The translations under genes and the position numbers were made by a program. A stretch of DNA of 64,000 nt. Origin: Bhargavaea massiliensis. GTDB lineage: Bacteria; Bacillota; Bacilli; Bacillales_A; Planococcaceae. Where the stretch lies: contig NZ_JAHBCJ010000007.1 of assembly GCF_018390575.1 (NCBI RefSeq), positions 45,833-109,832 of the forward strand. Direction: 5' to 3'. Below are positions 52,871 to 61,488 of this stretch, piece after piece (position 1 is the first letter of the stretch; each line of letters begins with the position of its first letter). The notes beneath the pieces are model-generated. The model was given only the letters and a program-made list of their open reading frames with translations. It was not told where the DNA came from and did not search any database.

Positions 52871-54601
52871 ATGGCTCAAGCACCATGGAAAATCAGGGAG
52901 CTCCGTAACCACACTGCGGTCATCGACGGCAGGCGGGCACCGGATCTCCTGATCACGAATGCTACATACCTGCACGGGATCCTGAAAAAGTGGATTTCCG
53001 GCAACATCTGGATTTCGGGCGACCGGATCGTTTATGCGGGTCCGGACATGCCGAAAAAAACGGAAGGCACGGAAGTGATCGATGCGTCCGGCAAGGTGAT
53101 CGTGCCGGGGTATATCGAGCCGCATGTGCATCCGTACCAGTTATATAATCCCCAATCTTTTGCGGAATATGCATTACGCCGGGGAACGACGACCTTTATC
53201 TCGGACAACAGCGTTCTATTTTTGACGATGGAGAATTGGAAAGCGTTTGCAATCCTTGACCAGCTGAAGGCTTTGCCGTTTTCGTTCTACTGGTGGTCCC
53301 GGTTTGATTCGCAGACTCAGATGGATAGAGAAGAGGAGCTGTACTCAACCCAGTCTGTCGGTGAATGGATCGCGCGTCCGGACGTCCTCATGGGCGGCGA
53401 ACTCACCGCCTGGCCGCGGCTTGTCGCGGGCGACGACCAGATGCTGTACTGGATGCAGAACGCCAAGCAGTCCGGCATGAAAATCGAGGCGCATCTTCCG
53501 GGGGCTTCCGAGCGGACGCTCGCTCGGCTCCGCCTGCTCGGGGCGGACGGCGACCATGAGGCGATGACAGCGGAAGAAGTGGAACGGCGCATCCTGCAGG
53601 GCTACGCCGTGACGCTACGCTATTCCTCAATCCGGCCGGACCTTCCGGAGATGCTGAAAGGGATCCTTGAGAAGGACCTCGACATCTTTGACCACCTCAT
53701 GATGACGACCGACGGCTCGACGCCTTCGTTCCACGAGGACGGCGTCATGGACAAGTGCATCCGGGCTGCGATGGATGTCGGCGTCAGGCCGGAAGATGCG
53801 TATGCAATGGCAACATACAACATTGCGCGCTATTACGATATGGAGAACCTGCACGGCCTGATCGCAACCGGGCGCTATGCAAACCTGAACTTCCTGGAGA
53901 GCCCGGACAACCCGGTACCGACCGATGTCCTGTCCAAAGGTGTGTGGATGAAGCGGGACGGAGAAGACGCTTATGAATTCCCGGAAATCGACTGGTCGTG
54001 GCTCGAGCCATACAATCCGCCGTACGAGCTGGATGAAAACGATTTCCAATTCTCGTTCCCATTCGGAATCGAGATGGTGAACGACGTCATCACGAAGCCG
54101 TACAGTGTCGATGTCGACCCGTCGGATCAGAGGCTGCCGTCCGGTCAGGACCAAAGCTTCCTGCTCCTGATCGACCGGGAGGGCAATTGGCGGGTGAACA
54201 CGCTCATCAAAGGATTCGCCGACGATGTTCTCGGGTTCGCTTCGTCCTATTCGAACACCGGCGACATCATCATGATCGGCAAGAACATGGCCGACATGAA
54301 GCTGGCGTTCGACCGCCTGAAAGAAATCGGCGGAGGGATGGCGCTGGCCGAGAACGGAAAAATCATCTCAGAACTTCCGCTCACGCTCGGCGGCCTCATG
54401 TCGGATCTCCCGATGGACAAACTGATCAGCCAGGAAACAAAACTCAAAGAGGAACTGAAGGCGCGCGGATACAAGCACGGTGATGCGGTCTACACGCTTC
54501 TGTTCCTCCAGGCGACGCATCTGCCGTATGTCCGCATCACACAAAAAGGCATTTACGATGTCATGAACGGCAAAGTGATGTTCCCTGCACTCATGCGGTA
54601 G
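52871..54601 (+). CDS. yerA: Adenine deaminase-family amidohydrolase (YerA)
   Basis: A 576-residue metal-dependent amidohydrolase of the adenine deaminase family. The first metal motif is IEPHVHPYQLYNP; later ligands lie in KIEAHLPGAS and near TTDGSTPSFHEDG. Adenine deaminases convert adenine to hypoxanthine; YerA-type proteins form a separate branch whose activity is less certain. Position after purD matches B. subtilis yerA. A GGGGGCAGCG site precedes the ATG. Confidence 0.82.
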   Translation: MAQAPWKIRELRNHTAVIDGRRAPDLLITNATYLHGILKKWISGNIWISGDRIVYAGPDMPKKTEGTEVIDASGKVIVPGYIEPHVHPYQLYNPQSFAEYALRRGTTTFISDNSVLFLTMENWKAFAILDQLKALPFSFYWWSRFDSQTQMDREEELYSTQSVGEWIARPDVLMGGELTAWPRLVAGDDQMLYWMQNAKQSGMKIEAHLPGASERTLARLRLLGADGDHEAMTAEEVERRILQGYAVTLRYSSIRPDLPEMLKGILEKDLDIFDHLMMTTDGSTPSFHEDGVMDKCIRAAMDVGVRPEDAYAMATYNIARYYDMENLHGLIATGRYANLNFLESPDNPVPTDVLSKGVWMKRDGEDAYEFPEIDWSWLEPYNPPYELDENDFQFSFPFGIEMVNDVITKPYSVDVDPSDQRLPSGQDQSFLLLIDREGNWRVNTLIKGFADDVLGFASSYSNTGDIIMIGKNMADMKLAFDRLKEIGGGMALAENGKIISELPLTLGGLMSDLPMDKLISQETKLKEELKARGYKHGDAVYTLLFLQATHLPYVRITQKGIYDVMNGKVMFPALMR

Positions 54602-54654
54602 GACAAGGTCGGCATATACATGGATGACCGAGTTCAAGCATAGGGGGAACCAAT

Positions 54655-55665
54655 TTGAAGAAAAGGAACTGGATCGCGGCGGCTGCCGTCTCGATGTTTC
54701 TAGCCGGCTGTTCGGAAAGCACAGATGATGGGCCCGGCTCCGAAAAATCGGAGGAGGCCGTTGCAGACGTCACCTATACCGAGCCGTTCACGGGGATGGA
54801 GGCCGAAGAGATTCCGGATATGCGCCCGGTGATGGCGACCATCAATAACCATCCGAAAGCGCGGCCCCAGTCAGGCCTTTCGGAAGCGGATGTCGTCTAT
54901 GAAATGCTGGCCGAAGGAGACATTACCCGGCTCCTTGCGCTTTACCAGTCGGAGCTTCCGGAATCGATCGGGCCGGTGCGGAGCGCCCGCGATTATTTCG
55001 TGGAACTGGCGGCGGCCCACAATGCGCTTTATCTTGCACACGGCTACAGCCCGGATGCGGAGGCGCTGCTTGGCACGGGCACAGTCGACCACCTGAACGG
55101 CATGCGCTTTGACGGGACGTTGTTCAAGCGCTCGCCTGACCGGGTTGCGCCGCACAATTCGTATATCACCGGAGACGCGGTGATGGAGGGCGCCTTGGAC
55201 AGCGGTTTCCGGATGGACAGGCCGGATTCGCCGGACTGGGTGTTTGACTCCTCGCCTCCTGCCGGCGGTGAACCGGCCGGTGAGACGGAAGTGACCCATG
55301 GTGCCGATTCCAATTTCACGAGCCGCTATGCGTTCGACTCCGCCGAAAGCATGTATTCACGGGAATCCGGCGGGGCGGAAACGGTGGACCTGGATGATGG
55401 CGAGGCGGTCCGCCTGTCGAATATACTCGTCCTCCAAGTCCCTCACCGCACCATTGACGGGAAGGGCCGGCGGGCACTTGACCTGGAGGCGGGCGGCACC
55501 GCGCTCGTCTTCCGGGACGGCAACGTTTATGAAATGTTATGGGAAAGCCGCGGCGGCATCCCGACTGTCACGGACGGATCCGGACCGTTCCCGCTCGCGC
55601 CGGGCAAGACGTGGATCCACTTCGTGCCCGAAACACCTTCACAGCATGTGACCTATACACCGTAA
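54655..55665 (+). CDS. yerB: DUF3048 lipoprotein (YerB)
   Basis: A 336-residue secreted lipoprotein. The signal peptide ends at the lipobox LAGC (Cys19). The DUF3048 domain contains ATINNHPKARPQSGLSEADV, SIGPVRSARDYFVELA and the C-terminal GKTWIHFVP. Start is TTG with GGGGG 7 bases upstream. Function unknown; anchored on the outer membrane face. Gene order yerA-yerB-yerC as in B. subtilis. Confidence 0.88.
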   Translation: MKKRNWIAAAAVSMFLAGCSESTDDGPGSEKSEEAVADVTYTEPFTGMEAEEIPDMRPVMATINNHPKARPQSGLSEADVVYEMLAEGDITRLLALYQSELPESIGPVRSARDYFVELAAAHNALYLAHGYSPDAEALLGTGTVDHLNGMRFDGTLFKRSPDRVAPHNSYITGDAVMEGALDSGFRMDRPDSPDWVFDSSPPAGGEPAGETEVTHGADSNFTSRYAFDSAESMYSRESGGAETVDLDDGEAVRLSNILVLQVPHRTIDGKGRRALDLEAGGTALVFRDGNVYEMLWESRGGIPTVTDGSGPFPLAPGKTWIHFVPETPSQHVTYTP

Positions 55666-55696
55666 GTGATTGAACAGAGATAAAGGAGGTGCCGAT

Positions 55697-56011
55697 ATGG
55701 CACTCGAAAAGCTGCGCGGCCCACAGACCGACGCCCTGTTTGAGGCAATCCTCGAACTGCGAGATCTGGACGAATGCTACCGCTTCTTTGACGACCTCGC
55801 GACCATCAGCGAGGTCCAGTCGCTCTCACAGCGGCTGAATGTCGCGCGGATGCTGAAAATGGGCTATACCTACGAAAACATCAAGAACGAAACTGGCGCC
55901 TCCACCGCCACCATCTCCCGCGTCCGCCGCTGCTTCGACTACGGCTCCGGCGGCTACGGTGAGATCCTGGCTCGCATGGAGGAAAAGGAAAAAGAGGAAG
56001 AGGAGGCGTAA
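55697..56011 (+). CDS. yerC: TrpR-like YerC/YecD family protein
   Basis: A 104-residue helical protein of the Trp-repressor-like YerC family. The HTH reads VARMLKMGYTYENIKNETGA followed by STATISRVRRC. It is a candidate DNA-binding regulator with unknown targets. AAGGAGG lies 7 bases before the ATG at 55697, better than an upstream in-frame start at 55670. Confidence 0.9.
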   Translation: MALEKLRGPQTDALFEAILELRDLDECYRFFDDLATISEVQSLSQRLNVARMLKMGYTYENIKNETGASTATISRVRRCFDYGSGGYGEILARMEEKEKEEEEA

Positions 56012-56048
56012 TTGCCTTCTCTTTTTCGTTTCGGAAGGGAGGGGCAGG

Positions 56049-56582
56049 ATGCGGAGGCTGGAAATCTGGCCCTATCAGAAAGAGTGGGCGCTGCAATTCA
56101 AAGAGGCATCCGAAAAGCTGAAAGGGGTTTTGGGAGATGTACTGATGGACATCCAACACATCGGCAGCACATCGATCCCGGGGATGGCCGCCAAACCGGT
56201 GATCGATATTCTTGCAGAAGTGCGTGATATCGGAGAAGTGGATGCATTTGTTTCTGAAATGGAACGTGCGGGATTTGTGCCGAGGGGAGAGCACGGTATT
56301 CCCGGAAGGCGGTATTTTGTCAGGGCAACGGAAAATGTCCACACTCATCATGTTCATGTGTTCGGAAAAGGATCGGAACACGTAATGCGCCATCTCGCAT
56401 TCCGTGATTATCTCAGGGAGTATCCCGATGAAGCGGAGCGGTACCACAACCTGAAAATGCAGCTTGTAGACGATGGCGTGGAGGACGTTAAACTTTACCA
56501 GGATCTGAAAGCACCAACGGTCCTTGAATTGCAGGAGAGAGCTGAAAAGTGGATGGACGGTCGGAAAGGCAAGACGCCCTGA
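56049..56582 (+). CDS. GrpB-family (UPF0157) protein
   Basis: A 177-residue protein of the GrpB/UPF0157 family, which has a nucleotidyltransferase-like fold. The hallmark is IQHIGSTSIPGMAAKPVIDI. Role unknown; some members are fused to CoaE. GGAGG precedes the ATG at 56049. First gene of a variable segment between yerC and pcrB. Confidence 0.83.
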   Translation: MRRLEIWPYQKEWALQFKEASEKLKGVLGDVLMDIQHIGSTSIPGMAAKPVIDILAEVRDIGEVDAFVSEMERAGFVPRGEHGIPGRRYFVRATENVHTHHVHVFGKGSEHVMRHLAFRDYLREYPDEAERYHNLKMQLVDDGVEDVKLYQDLKAPTVLELQERAEKWMDGRKGKTP

Positions 56583-56607
56583 CTCAAATCAGTCGGGGCG
56601 TCTTTTT
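56573..56607. terminator. Terminator shared by grpB-like and MBL genes
   Basis: GACGCCCTGACT / AGTCGGGGCGTC stem followed by TTTTT on the plus strand; it overlaps both stop codons. Confidence 0.8.
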
Positions 56608-57402
56608 CATGATGTCGGCTATGATCGAATTCACGATATGCAGGGAGTCCCATTCTCCGCCTGAAACGTTGATGATCGGGTAGTCTTTCGGGTACAGGGA
56701 CTTTCGGATTTCTTCAGCCGGCAGTCCTTTTTTGTGGAGCGTTTCCACTTCGCTATAAATATACTCAAGATGGTCCAGCTTTTGCCGCAGTTTATCTTGG
56801 CCATCCGCCACATAGCCGGCATGGCAGCAGAACAGCGGCCCGAAGTCGAGAGAAAGCAGCCTGCGGATCGAGTCCATCCGCTCAGGAATCGATTCATCCG
56901 CCATAATGACCTTTGTCTTTGTTGCGACGAAAAGGTCACCTGAGAAGAGAGTGCCTGTTTGCGGGTTAAACAAGCTGATATGATCCGCCGCATGCCCCGG
57001 CGTTTCAATCACTGTCCACTCGTGCGTGCGGGAACGGAGGGGATCGGGAATCGGCCGGGCTTTGAAGGGCTTGCGCTTTCCCCAGACCGCCTGACGGTAT
57101 GCCGGATACGGCGTGTCCTCGGCACAGATATCGATTCCTTTCTCATGAATGAAGACCGGTACATCCCGGCGCCCAAGGATGGCCGGCACATTCCCGGAAT
57201 GGTCTTCGTGGCTATGTGTCAGGACAATCTGATCGAATGATGCCTGTTCAAGATACGGCATGAGATCAGCTTCAAGTGATTGCGGCCCGGTGTCGACCAG
57301 CAGGCCATCCGTGAGAAAAGCAAACACCTTTCCCATGACGGGGTGCGTCAATTCAAGACAGGTCACGCCATCGTGTTCATACGAACGGAGCAAAACCTTC
57401 AC
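56584..57402 (-). CDS. MBL-fold metallohydrolase
   Basis: A 272-residue metallo-beta-lactamase-fold hydrolase. Metal ligands are visible in THSHEDHSGN, TPGHAADH, FSGDLF and CCHAGY. The family is broad (glyoxalase II-like, lactonases), so the substrate is unknown. The start is uncertain: GTG at 57402 is only 1-2 bases from AAGGA, while TTG at 57393 has better spacing. Confidence 0.8.
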   Translation of the reverse strand: MKVLLRSYEHDGVTCLELTHPVMGKVFAFLTDGLLVDTGPQSLEADLMPYLEQASFDQIVLTHSHEDHSGNVPAILGRRDVPVFIHEKGIDICAEDTPYPAYRQAVWGKRKPFKARPIPDPLRSRTHEWTVIETPGHAADHISLFNPQTGTLFSGDLFVATKTKVIMADESIPERMDSIRRLLSLDFGPLFCCHAGYVADGQDKLRQKLDHLEYIYSEVETLHKKGLPAEEIRKSLYPKDYPIINVSGGEWDSLHIVNSIIADIMKKTPRLI

Positions 57403-57501
57403 TTCCTTTTTGGTGAATAGTCATTCATTTCAAGAAGTTCGAGAAAGTTTGCGGGATTCCTGCTTTAATAGAGAGAGGGAGATTGTGAAGGGGGAAAAGT
57501 C

Positions 57502-58347
57502 TTGAAAGAAAGGTCTTGGATCAGGCGTTTTGTCGATACCGCCAGAGGAACCTTCGAGTTTTTTGAATTTGGGGAGGGGCCGCTGTTAGCCGCCACCCAC
57601 CTCTACAGTGAATTTGATGAAAGAGGCCATACTTTTGCCGCTCCTTTTTCTGAACATTATCATGTTTACCTGATTAACCTGCGCGGTGCCGGAAATTCTT
57701 GCCACGCCGAAGATCCGGAGGAATATAGCATGGATGCATCTGTTCTGGATCTTGAGGCAATCCGCAAAGCGCTGGGATGCAGGAGCTGGTCATTTGCCGG
57801 TCACTCTACAGGTGGAATGCTTGCACTGAAATACGCGATTGCCGCTCCCGATTCTTTGGAAAAAATCATCGCCGGAGGAACGGCGGCCAGTTATGAATAC
57901 TGTATGGACCCGGATAGCATTTATTGCAAAGAAAATCTGCACTTCAGCCGGATAGTAGAAATAATGGACTTGCTTAACGATCCAGCCACCAACACAGAAA
58001 AGCGAAAAGCACTAAGCTTCGAGTGGGCGCTGATGTCTTATCATTCTGAGGAAAAACTTCTGCAGGCCATGAAGAAAATAAATAGTGGCAAGACAGTTGG
58101 CCAGCGTTTGGATTATTTCAGACAGCATGACTGCGCTCGCTTTGATGTTCGTAAGGAATTAAGGAGTGTTCAGACTCCGGCTTTTATTTATTGCGGTAAT
58201 TACGACGCCCAATGCCCGCCGAAGTTTGGAAAAGAAGTTGCAAATCTGATGCCGAACGCTTCTTTTACACTTTTTAACCATAGCAATCATCATCCTTACG
58301 ATGAAGAAGAAGAGGCTTTTCGGCGTTTCGTGAAAATGACAATTTAG
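57502..58347 (+). CDS. Alpha/beta hydrolase
   Basis: A 281-residue alpha/beta hydrolase related to prolyl iminopeptidase-type enzymes. The nucleophile elbow is GHSTGG, the oxyanion strand is [19 protein letters not shown], and a C-terminal His lies in [12 protein letters not shown] start with AAGGGGG upstream. Base composition is lower in GC than the flanking pur and pcr genes. Lies 18 bases before dsdA, so cotranscription is likely. Confidence 0.8.
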   Translation: MKERSWIRRFVDTARGTFEFFEFGEGPLLAATHLYSEFDERGHTFAAPFSEHYHVYLINLRGAGNSCHAEDPEEYSMDASVLDLEAIRKALGCRSWSFAGHSTGGMLALKYAIAAPDSLEKIIAGGTAASYEYCMDPDSIYCKENLHFSRIVEIMDLLNDPATNTEKRKALSFEWALMSYHSEEKLLQAMKKINSGKTVGQRLDYFRQHDCARFDVRKELRSVQTPAFIYCGNYDAQCPPKFGKEVANLMPNASFTLFNHSNHHPYDEEEEAFRRFVKMTI

Positions 58348-58364
58348 TCTGGGGGAAAAGCATT

Positions 58365-59699
58365 ATGAAAAACATTGCAGGAAAGACCATTGATGAATGG
58401 ACCGGTGCCTATCCGGTTATCGGCGAGATGATGAAGGCGGAAGAAGTGTTTTGGGTTAACCCGGCATATGGGCCGGTCGGGGAGGCGGAGACCGGATTGT
58501 CGATTGATGATATGAAAGACGCCGAAGCGCGCCTGCGGCGGTTTGCGCCTTACATCGCGACGGTGTTTCCTGAGACGGGGCCTTCAGGCGGAATCATCGA
58601 ATCGCCTTTAAAGGAAATCCCTGAAATGAAGAACTGGCTGGAACGGGAGGCGGGCGTCCGAATTCCGGGACAGCTGATGCTCAAGTGTGACAGCCATCTG
58701 CCGATTTCCGGTTCCGTGAAGGCGCGCGGCGGCATCTACGAGGTGCTGAAGCATGCGGAGGACCTGGCGATCGGGCATGGCCTCCTAAGCGAGTCAGATG
58801 ATTATTCGGTGCTTGCCGAACCGCGTTTCCGCGAATTCTTCTCCAAGTATTCAATCACGGTCGGCTCCACCGGGAACCTCGGGCTCAGCATCGGCATCAT
58901 GAGCGCCAAAATGGGCTTCCGCGTGACGGTGCATATGTCGAGTGATGCGAAAGAGTGGAAAAAGAACATGCTCCGTGAAAAGGGCGTGAACGTCGTCGAG
59001 CATCCGGACGATTACAGCAAGGCAGTTGAAGAGGGACGGCGCCAGTCGGAAGCGGACCCGAACGACCACTTCGTCGATGATGAAAACTCGAAGACCCTGT
59101 TCTTCGGCTATTCCGTCGCGGCACTGCGTCTGAAGGGGCAGCTTGAGGATCAGGGAATCGAAATCGGCGAGGAGCGGCCGCTGTTCGTCTATCTGCCGTG
59201 TGGTGTCGGTGGCGGGCCCGGTGGCATCGCGTTCGGGCTCAAGCAGGTGTTCGGCGATCATGTCCACTGCTTCTTTGCGGAGCCGACCCATGCCCCGTGC
59301 ATGCTGCTCGGCCTCGTCACCGGCAAGCACGACGAAGTGTCGGTACAGGAATTCGGTCTGGACAACAAGACGGATGCGGACGGCCTCGCAGTCGGCCGCC
59401 CGTCAGGGTTCGTCGGCAAAGTGATGGAGCGGCTGCTCGCCGGTTCGTTTACCGTCAGCGATGACAAGTTGTATAGCCTTCTGGCGAAAATGAGCGAACT
59501 TGAAGGCATCCGGCTCGAGCCGTCCGCATTAGCCGGTGTGCCGGGGGCGGTGCATGTTGCCGAGTCCGGATTCGAGGCAGCGTTGCAACCGGGGATGACG
59601 GACCGGATGGACCGCGCCGTCCATATCGCCTGGGCGACCGGCGGGGGCATGGTGCCGGATGATGTGATGGAGTCGTATATTGAGAAGGGAAGAGAATAA
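58365..59699 (+). CDS. dsdA: D-serine ammonia-lyase
   Basis: A 444-residue PLP enzyme that degrades D-serine to pyruvate and ammonia. The PLP lysine is Lys119 in [11 protein letters not shown]; other motifs are [17 protein letters not shown], the phosphate-binding CGVGGGPGG and [16 protein letters not shown] precedes the ATG. No dsdC or dsdX homolog is adjacent. Confidence 0.93.
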   Translation: MKNIAGKTIDEWTGAYPVIGEMMKAEEVFWVNPAYGPVGEAETGLSIDDMKDAEARLRRFAPYIATVFPETGPSGGIIESPLKEIPEMKNWLEREAGVRIPGQLMLKCDSHLPISGSVKARGGIYEVLKHAEDLAIGHGLLSESDDYSVLAEPRFREFFSKYSITVGSTGNLGLSIGIMSAKMGFRVTVHMSSDAKEWKKNMLREKGVNVVEHPDDYSKAVEEGRRQSEADPNDHFVDDENSKTLFFGYSVAALRLKGQLEDQGIEIGEERPLFVYLPCGVGGGPGGIAFGLKQVFGDHVHCFFAEPTHAPCMLLGLVTGKHDEVSVQEFGLDNKTDADGLAVGRPSGFVGKVMERLLAGSFTVSDDKLYSLLAKMSELEGIRLEPSALAGVPGAVHVAESGFEAALQPGMTDRMDRAVHIAWATGGGMVPDDVMESYIEKGRE

Positions 59700-59751
59700 A
59701 AGGATTGGGCGCCTGCCATGTGCCGGCGCTTTTGGCGTTCGTCTTGGGGAA

Positions 59752-59835
59752 AGCGCGCATAGGCTTGCCGCAAGCGCGCATAGAAACCGGCTGAGCGCGC
59801 ATAGAACTGCTTCAACCGCGCATAACACCATTCAA
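59752..59835. repeat. Intergenic 21-base repeat array E
   Basis: Units with core AGCGCGCATAG (later ACCGCGCATA) start at 59752, 59773, 59794 and 59815, with a fifth at 59836, an exact 21-base period. The variable parts are GCTTGCCGCA, AAACCGGCTG, AACTGCTTCA and ACACCATTCA. The fifth copy is part of a terminator. Confidence 0.88.
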
Positions 59836-59875
59836 ACCGCGCATAGAAACCTATGCGCGGTCACGCGTTTTATTA
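59836..59875 (+). terminator. Terminator built from the last array E unit
   Basis: ACCGCGCATAG-AAAC-CTATGCGCGGT is a perfect 11-bp hairpin made of a repeat unit and its mirror, followed by CACGCGTTTTATT. Likely terminator for the hydrolase-dsdA transcript. Confidence 0.65.
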
Positions 59876-59956
59876 ACAATTTTCCCAAATAAGATGTAAC
59901 TGCTTAACATCTTTGTAGGCTGTTTTGAATACAATTCTCGGTAGAGGTGATGTAAA

Positions 59957-60397
59957 GTGCCGAGAGTGAAATATAGGGAGAAGGACATCGATTTAATTGC
60001 ACGAATGATGCGGGCAGAGGCTGAGGGTGAAGGGCGACTTGGGATGCTTATGGTTGGGAATGTCATTGTAAATCGAACTGTAGCTGATTGTTTAGATTTT
60101 AGGGATGTAAGAACCATAGAGGATGTAATTTTTCAGGTTCAAGGCGGAAATTATTCCTTTGAAGCAGTGCAAAAAGGTAATTTATTTTATAGTCCAGCAA
60201 GAGAAGTAGAGAGAAGATTGGCACGACAAGTAGTAAATTATTGGGGACAACATCCTTCTAAGTATGCTCTTTGGTATTTTAATCCGTATGCTCCGTGCCC
60301 GCCTACATGGTATGGGCAACCATTTTCAGGACAATTTAAACAACATTGTTATTATGAGCCACAGGCTAATACATGCGAAAGTGTTTATAGTTACTAA
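59957..60397 (+). CDS. cwlJ: Spore cortex-lytic-type cell wall hydrolase CwlJ
   Basis: A 146-residue Hydrolase_2 enzyme without a signal peptide. The catalytic Glu region is MRAEAEGEGRLGML. It resembles B. subtilis CwlJ through LWYFNPYAPCPPTWYGQPF and the end CYYEPQANTCESVY. CwlJ degrades spore cortex at germination with GerQ. Start is GTG after GAGGTG. The gene is AT-rich in a GC-rich surrounding, suggesting later acquisition. Confidence 0.87.
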   Translation: MPRVKYREKDIDLIARMMRAEAEGEGRLGMLMVGNVIVNRTVADCLDFRDVRTIEDVIFQVQGGNYSFEAVQKGNLFYSPAREVERRLARQVVNYWGQHPSKYALWYFNPYAPCPPTWYGQPFSGQFKQHCYYEPQANTCESVYSY

Positions 60398-60637
60398 AAA
60401 AAGCTTGGTGAGGTTGTTGCTTGTTCTTCACATATGACTTTTGGCTGTATTCGTGATCTCGAAGTTCACCAAATCACCGGGCTTCTCTCATGGAGGAAGG
60501 CGGGCTGGGCGTGGGCATCGGACCCCCGCCATCCCGGCATCAGGCGCTATGTCGCCTGATGTACGCTTTGCCTTCGGACGAAAGGTCTCTCTCTCCCGTC
60601 TCACTCCACAAGAATACCCGCAATGAAACACTCCTTT
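60398..60637 (+). other. Non-coding gap between cwlJ and pcrB
   Basis: No gene is visible. GC content rises through the gap. One strong hairpin, GCATCAGGCG-CTATGT-CGCCTGATG, lies near 60538-60562 without a U-run. Confidence 0.45.
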
Positions 60638-60677
60638 CCGGACGGCTCCAAAACAGCCGCCGGATGGAGTCTTTTTT
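60638..60677 (+). terminator. Terminator-like hairpin upstream of pcrB
   Basis: CCGGACGGCT-CCAAAAC-AGCCGCCGG stem, six bases, then TTTTTT. It would insulate pcrB from the accessory segment. Confidence 0.5.
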
Positions 60678-60685
60678 GTTATAAT
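60677..60685 (+). promoter_or_regulatory. Extended -10 promoter of pcrB-pcrA
   Basis: TGTTATAAT: TGn plus perfect TATAAT, about 37 bases before the pcrB start. No clear -35. Confidence 0.6.
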
Positions 60686-60721
60686 GGGGGGACGCAAACT
60701 ATAGACAGGTGGTACTGCATC

Positions 60722-61420
60722 ATGGAATTTCTAGAATGGCGGCATGTGTTTAAACTGGACCCGGCCAAGGAGATCAGTGATGAGGCGCTGGAGCGGTTGT
60801 GCGAGTCGGGGACGGACGGGCTGATCGTCGGCGGAACGGACGGCGTCACGCTCGATAATGTGCTGGCGCTTCTCATGAGGATCCGCAGGTATTCGGTGCC
60901 GGTCGTCCTCGAGGTGTCGGACGTGGAGGCGATCACGCCGGGCTTCGACGGCTTCCTCATTCCGACTGTCCTGAACACCGGCGACGCCTCGTGGATCAAG
61001 GGGCATCAGTTCGCGGCGATCCGGGAGTACGGCGACCTGATGGACTTCAGCGAGATCTTGGCGGAAGGCTATGTCATCCTGAATCCTGACTGCAAGGCGG
61101 CACAGCTTACCGGTGCTGATGCGCCCCTCGAAACAGAGGACGTTATCGCCTATGCCCGGCTCGCGGAGCATTTCTTCCGCTTGCCCGTCCTATACCTGGA
61201 GTACAGCGGCACTTATGGCGACCCGGAGACGGTGAGCCGCACGGCCCAAGTGCTGAAAGACACCCGCCTCGTTTACGGCGGCGGCATCCGCGGGACGGAA
61301 CAGGCCGCAGAGATGGCGCGATACGCCGACACGGTCGTTGTCGGCAATATTGTGTATGACGACCTGAAAGCAGCTCTGAAAACCGTCCGCGCTGTGAAAG
61401 AAATGAAAAAGACTATTTGA
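60722..61420 (+). CDS. pcrB: Heptaprenylglyceryl phosphate synthase PcrB
   Basis: A 232-residue TIM-barrel prenyltransferase that joins heptaprenyl diphosphate to glycerol-1-phosphate. Typical blocks are [45 protein letters not shown] and YGGGIRG. AGGTGG lies 9 bases before the ATG at 60722. Pairs with pcrA as in other Bacillales. Confidence 0.93.
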   Translation: MEFLEWRHVFKLDPAKEISDEALERLCESGTDGLIVGGTDGVTLDNVLALLMRIRRYSVPVVLEVSDVEAITPGFDGFLIPTVLNTGDASWIKGHQFAAIREYGDLMDFSEILAEGYVILNPDCKAAQLTGADAPLETEDVIAYARLAEHFFRLPVLYLEYSGTYGDPETVSRTAQVLKDTRLVYGGGIRGTEQAAEMARYADTVVVGNIVYDDLKAALKTVRAVKEMKKTI

Positions 61421-61430
61421 TATAAAAATA

Positions 61431-61461
61431 GAGCAGACTGGAGCCAAACTCCCGTCTGCTC
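61431..61461 (+). other. Hairpin between pcrB and pcrA
   Basis: GAGCAGACTGGAG / CTCCCGTCTGCTC forms a strong stem with a short loop but no U-run, so it is more likely an mRNA-stabilising or processing element than a terminator. Confidence 0.4.
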
Positions 61462-61488
61462 GCACGCTTCATCAGAAAGGAGCCACCC

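Noticed and set aside
60538..60562. Hairpin in the cwlJ-pcrB gap as a T-box or riboswitch
   Set aside because: Only a simple stem-loop; no T-box sequence, aptamer core or linked terminator was found.
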